Assembly: GCA_017472105.1 (NCBI GenBank)
Contig: JAFUQY010000216.1
Location: 1 to 6,934, forward strand
Length of the DNA stretch: 6,934 bases
Direction of reading: 5' to 3'
From: Clostridia bacterium
GTDB taxonomy: Bacteria > Bacillota_A > Clostridia > Oscillospirales > CAG-272
Shown: positions 3,892-6,934 of the stretch, piece after piece
How positions within the stretch are numbered: the first letter of the stretch is position 1
How the letters are laid out: each line of letters begins with the position of its first letter
Translations under genes and position numbers: made by a program
Notes under the pieces: model-generated
Seen by the model: the letters and a program-made list of their open reading frames with translations, nothing else
Databases searched by the model: none
What the model was told of the DNA's origin: nothing

Positions 3892-6258
3892 ATGAAGCGC
3901 ACGTTATCCGTCATTCTCGCCGTCAGCATCCTTCTTCCGATGCTGTTTTCCTGCGCAAAAAACGAAAATACACCCGCATCCTCTTCGATTTACCGCACAT
4001 TTTTCGAGGAAACGGTGCCCGACTCCGAACGCAACGACCAATACAACATCGCGGCATTCACCTCCGACGGAACTTACACCTCCGTCACGGTGACCAGAGA
4101 AAGCGGGAACAGCATCACCTTCACAAAGTTTTCCGCCGACGGAGATGTCCTTGAGAAGCGCTCCTTCCCGCTCCCGGATGAAATTCTGAACGTCTGCGGC
4201 GGATTCTGCGGGGAACGCGGGCTGTACCTCATATGGAACGAATCCCGGAACGATGACCGGTACAATCTCTCGCTGTACAGCTATGACGGCACCTCTCTCG
4301 CCGCGGTCAATCTCAATTCCCTCAAACCCGACGGCGTGACCAAACCGTATCCCGGCGAAGGCGGCACACTTGAATCCCCGATCGCACAGCAGCACATCCC
4401 GATGGCGGAGACCGATGAGCACGCCGTGATTCTCTGGCAGAGCACGCTTCTCTTTTTCGATGACGCACTCACGCTCGCAAACACCGTGAAGCTGCCCGGC
4501 GGATGTGCCTCGGTCTGGTACGACAACGGTCTGCGCGTCACGTACATCAAAGACAGCAAGCCCATGACTGCGTCAATCGAGGACTTCACCGTCACCGGTG
4601 TGCGCGAAATGCCCGGCAGATTCAGCGGGGACATGATGCGCATTTTTGCCTGCGAAAACGACGTCTTCTACGCCTACGACACAAGCGGCGCGTTCCGATG
4701 GAGCATCTCCGACGGCGCAAAAGTCGAACCTGTCGAAATCCTCTCGTTCACGATGTCCGGAATCAACGCAAGCGGTGTGAGATGCATCAACCCGATCCGC
4801 ACTGCCGAAAACACTCTCACCGCCCCGGATTCTCCCGCGCTTATGGTGTTCTATTCCGTCTCCAACTACGATTACCGCCGCGCGTGGATGTCACAGGACA
4901 CAACTGCCGCACAGCAGAACCCGGATGAAGTCACCACCATCGTCATCGCGACGCCGGGGATGAGCCGCAAAGCACCGCAGGCCGTCGTCGAGTTCAATCA
5001 GTCCCACAGCGATATTCAAATCGTCATCGAGGACTACTCCAAGTACAGCACCGCGGAGAATCCCGAAGCAAACTACACGCGCCTGCGGATGGATCTCGAA
5101 ACCGGCGTGCTCAAGCCCGACCTCATCGTCGCAATGCAGCCGTATTATGCCAAGTTCCTGCGCGGGATGGGGACGTATTTTGCCGATCTTGACACCCTCA
5201 TGACCGCCAACCCCGACGCCGGCATCGCACCGGACAACATCTGGCAGAGCGTCCGTTCCGCATTCACGTACGAAGGAGGCATGCGCGGCATCACACCGGG
5301 ATTCTTCCTCAAAGGCCCCGTCGGACTGAAGGAAAACCTCGGCTCAATGACATCCTGGACACTGGACGAATTCCTTGACTTTGCCGAAACCGTCCCGGAA
5401 GGCGTGTATTTCACGGAATCACTTCGCCGCAAGGACACCGTCTCCCTCTTCGGCAGTCTCCAGTGGGACACCTTCACGGCGCAGGCGAATTTCGACGATC
5501 CCCTGTACGTGCGGTATCTGGAATTTCTGAAATCCCTCCCGTCCGATGCCCCCGAGCTCATCACGCGCGAGACCGCGTACGACCCGGAATTTGACATGAC
5601 CGTGGACGTCACCGAAGACCCGGACCGCATCTACCGCGACGGCGACGTTCTGCTGTACCATACTTCCACGGCGTCCCCGATGGGATACCTTGAACTGATG
5701 CAGAAATTCGGGGCGGAAACAGCGGATGAGCTGACCTTCATCGGGTATCCGACAAACGACGCAGGCGGCATGAAGCTCGCGAATACCGGTGAGTGCGTGT
5801 ACATGATCCCATCAAAGTCCGAGCATACCGCAGAAGCGTGGGAATTCGTCGCGTACGTGCTCAAGGACTACGCCGCGTCTCTCACGGAACTGGAAGAGCG
5901 CGAAATCCACAAATACGGAAGCAAATCCCCTGCCGCACTCAAAGCGGAAACGCTCGCGTATTTTGAATCCCTCATCGGCTACCAGACATGGGAAACCGTG
6001 CGCGGAAGCTGGTCCGGGTGGAATCTCGAAACGGAAGGGGAAGGCACGCTTCTGACAATCACCGAGGACGTTATCGCCGGATGCACCGCGCTTCTCGATC
6101 AAGCGACGAGCAGTTATCTCTTCACCGAAACCCCGGACGCCCTTGCCGCGATCATCTCCGAGGAGGAATCCGCCTATCTCGCCGGCAACGGGGACGCCGC
6201 ATCCGCCGCAAAAACCACCCAGAGCCGCGCGGCAATCTATCTCGCGGAGCAGAATTAA
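3892..6258 (+). CDS. Lipoprotein with N-terminal beta-rich region and C-terminal ABC-type solute-binding domain (788 aa)
   Basis: This is predicted to be a lipid-anchored extracytoplasmic protein. A signal peptide (residues 1-20, KR then a hydrophobic core) ends in the lipobox LFSC with Cys21 as the acylated residue. Residues 40-330 are rich in short beta segments with repeated aromatic/DG patterns (YSYDG, VFYAYDTSGAFRW), suggesting a propeller-like fold; I cannot count blades reliably. From about 345 the text matches family-1 extracellular solute-binding proteins: the first strand TTIVIATPG (348-356), VVEFNQSHSDIQIVIEDY (365-382), LKPDLIVAM (407-415) with MGTYFADLDTLM (426-437), SWTLDEFLDFAE (488-499), FIGYP (616-620) and the closing helix HTAEAWEFVAYVL (645-657). 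At 788 residues it is far longer than the usual 400-450 of such binding proteins; the extra length is mainly the N-terminal part plus an Ala-rich tail. The start has AGGAGG eight bases upstream. No permease or ATPase gene adjoins it, so it may be an orphan receptor; the ligand is unknown, with sugars or oligosaccharides the commonest in the family. Confidence 0.85.
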   Translation: MKRTLSVILAVSILLPMLFSCAKNENTPASSSIYRTFFEETVPDSERNDQYNIAAFTSDGTYTSVTVTRESGNSITFTKFSADGDVLEKRSFPLPDEILNVCGGFCGERGLYLIWNESRNDDRYNLSLYSYDGTSLAAVNLNSLKPDGVTKPYPGEGGTLESPIAQQHIPMAETDEHAVILWQSTLLFFDDALTLANTVKLPGGCASVWYDNGLRVTYIKDSKPMTASIEDFTVTGVREMPGRFSGDMMRIFACENDVFYAYDTSGAFRWSISDGAKVEPVEILSFTMSGINASGVRCINPIRTAENTLTAPDSPALMVFYSVSNYDYRRAWMSQDTTAAQQNPDEVTTIVIATPGMSRKAPQAVVEFNQSHSDIQIVIEDYSKYSTAENPEANYTRLRMDLETGVLKPDLIVAMQPYYAKFLRGMGTYFADLDTLMTANPDAGIAPDNIWQSVRSAFTYEGGMRGITPGFFLKGPVGLKENLGSMTSWTLDEFLDFAETVPEGVYFTESLRRKDTVSLFGSLQWDTFTAQANFDDPLYVRYLEFLKSLPSDAPELITRETAYDPEFDMTVDVTEDPDRIYRDGDVLLYHTSTASPMGYLELMQKFGAETADELTFIGYPTNDAGGMKLANTGECVYMIPSKSEHTAEAWEFVAYVLKDYAASLTELEEREIHKYGSKSPAALKAETLAYFESLIGYQTWETVRGSWSGWNLETEGEGTLLTITEDVIAGCTALLDQATSSYLFTETPDALAAIISEEESAYLAGNGDAASAAKTTQSRAAIYLAEQN

Positions 6259-6297
6259 TTCCGCGGACACGTGGTTATACAGGGAAACGCTCATTTT

Positions 6298-6313
6298 CTG
6301 CCATTGACGGCAG
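6298..6313 (+). promoter_or_regulatory. Inverted repeat around the -35 of the second lipoprotein promoter
   Basis: CTGCC (6298-6302) and GGCAG (6309-6313) are exact inverted copies separated by six bases, and the TTGACG -35 hexamer (6304-6309) lies in the middle. A dimeric regulator bound here would block RNA polymerase, so this is a candidate operator. The other lipoprotein promoter lacks it. The arms are short, so chance is possible. Confidence 0.35.
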
Positions 6314-6333
6314 TATATCATGCATGTTATAAT
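6304..6333 (+). promoter_or_regulatory. Sigma-A promoter of the second lipoprotein gene
   Basis: TTGACG (6304-6309), an 18-bp spacer and TATAAT (6328-6333) preceded by TGT give an extended -10 promoter. The start is expected near 6340, about 34 nt before the ATG. The hexamers, the following AT and the ATGAAGCGCA start of the gene match those of the first lipoprotein gene, suggesting the promoter was duplicated with the gene. A CATGCATG palindrome (6319-6326) lies in the spacer. No convincing terminator separates it from the upstream gene. Confidence 0.8.
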
Positions 6334-6373
6334 ATTTACAACTCAAGATATCCGTAAACGAGGAGGAACACCA

Positions 6374-6934
6374 ATGAAGCGCATTGTCACCGCCATTTTT
6401 GCAGCCATCCTGCTCTTCTCATCCTGCACGACCGTACAGCAGGAACCGGAGGACACATCCTACATCACCGCCGACACCGTTGAAGAAGCCGGATTCCTCA
6501 CCGCTGTGTACCGTGTGGATTTCTCGACCACGATTCCGGGAGGCGCCATTCCTTCCCCGATCACGTCCACGGACAGCGGATACCGCTATGCTGAGTCCGA
6601 AAACAATGTCGGGCTTCACATCCGCACAGGTGAAGAGAGTGTGACCGCATCCATCCCGGAGCTGCGCCGAGAATCCCTCGTCATGGTCACGGACGGGTAT
6701 CTCTACCTCGCATCGAACACCCGCGAAAATACATACACGCTCTTCCGCGTCACTTTCGACGGAGAAATCACAGCCGAAATCCCCGCAGAATCCCTGAAAC
6801 CGGAGGGAAACGCCGCGAATTATCCCGGGGACAGTGACTGGTACACCAATGTCAATGAGCTCCCGATCGCCGAAATCCCGGACGGATACGCCATCGTCTG
6901 GGATGACACCGTCGTGTACACGGACAGGGAGTTC
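6374..6934 (+). CDS. Second lipoprotein, paralogue of the upstream one, N-terminal 187 residues (cut by window edge)
   Basis: The ATG at 6374 has AGGAGG at 6361-6366, seven bases upstream, and the frame stays open to the last base. A signal peptide of about 17 residues (KR, hydrophobic core) leads to a lipobox-like FSSC with Cys18 as the acylated residue; Phe at the -3 position is less usual than Leu. Residues 20-187 are beta-rich. Residues 122-187 align with 128-193 of the upstream lipoprotein: both have an L-x(5)-DG segment, then SLKP(D/E)G, a YPG and PIA, and a hydrophobic strand with VILW or AIVW before DD. The two are therefore tandem paralogues with diverged sequence. Whether this copy also carries the C-terminal solute-binding domain cannot be seen. 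It was not captured as a complete ORF because its stop lies beyond the window. Confidence 0.85.
   Translation, partial: MKRIVTAIFAAILLFSSCTTVQQEPEDTSYITADTVEEAGFLTAVYRVDFSTTIPGGAIPSPITSTDSGYRYAESENNVGLHIRTGEESVTASIPELRRESLVMVTDGYLYLASNTRENTYTLFRVTFDGEITAEIPAESLKPEGNAANYPGDSDWYTNVNELPIAEIPDGYAIVWDDTVVYTDREF

Noticed and set aside
3904..4422. Minus-strand 172-codon open frame
   Set aside because: It is antisense to the first lipoprotein gene, with no promoter, ribosome site or family motif.
6261..6274. Hairpin CCGCG/CGTGG after the first lipoprotein gene
   Set aside because: The stem has only five pairs including a G-U and no T tract follows, so I do not call it a terminator.

Overview
The window looks like chromosomal DNA from a Gram-positive Bacillota, probably a Clostridia-type gut or anaerobe lineage of moderately high GC. 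The reasons are strong GGAGG-type Shine-Dalgarno sites, near-consensus sigma-A promoters with 17-18 bp spacers, lipoproteins with large extracytoplasmic domains, and the gene families present. This assignment is an inference; no rRNA or other marker gene is in view.

Layout. (1) Positions 1-1204, minus strand: the N-terminal 401 residues of a class B penicillin-binding protein of the PBP2 type. It runs off the left edge before its catalytic serine. (2) 1205-1600: about 400 bp without a convincing gene. Positions 1363-1531 hold an unusual chain of short hairpins, and a further hairpin at 1571-1594 lies just after the next gene's stop codon. (3) 1601-1918, minus: a small unrecognised single-pass membrane protein with its own TTGATA-17-TATAAT promoter (1979-2007) and a paired 5' UTR. 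(4) 2025-3572, minus: a 515-residue ABC-F protein (two ATPase domains, no membrane domain). Its second Walker B context, DEPTRNLSP, is of the type I associate with antibiotic-resistance ABC-F proteins. (5) 3573-3748, minus: an mRNA leader of about 176 nt for the ABC-F gene. It carries a three-codon leader ORF (Met-Arg-Ile-stop) with a good ribosome site, a hairpin followed by seven U, a long-range helix that competes with that hairpin, and a second hairpin covering the ABC-F ribosome site. (6) 3755-3846: divergent promoters, one for the ABC-F leader and one for the plus-strand gene. (7) 3892-6258, plus: a 788-residue lipoprotein with an N-terminal beta-rich, possibly propeller-like region joined to a C-terminal ABC-type solute-binding domain. 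(8) 6374-6934, plus: the start of a second, related lipoprotein with its own similar promoter, cut by the right edge.

How the parts fit. The PBP2 gene is a cell-wall (elongation-type) function unrelated to its neighbours as far as can be seen. The ABC-F gene looks like an inducible ribosome-protection gene controlled by attenuation in its leader. The two plus-strand lipoproteins are a tandem duplication that appears to include the promoter region, and probably act at the outer face of the membrane in binding a solute or wall-associated ligand; no permease or transporter ATPase gene is in the window.

The most interesting element is the ABC-F leader. A minimal tripeptide ORF and its ribosome site can form a helix of about 17 bp, with one four-base bulge, with the 3' half of the downstream terminator, so translation of three codons could decide between terminator and antiterminator.
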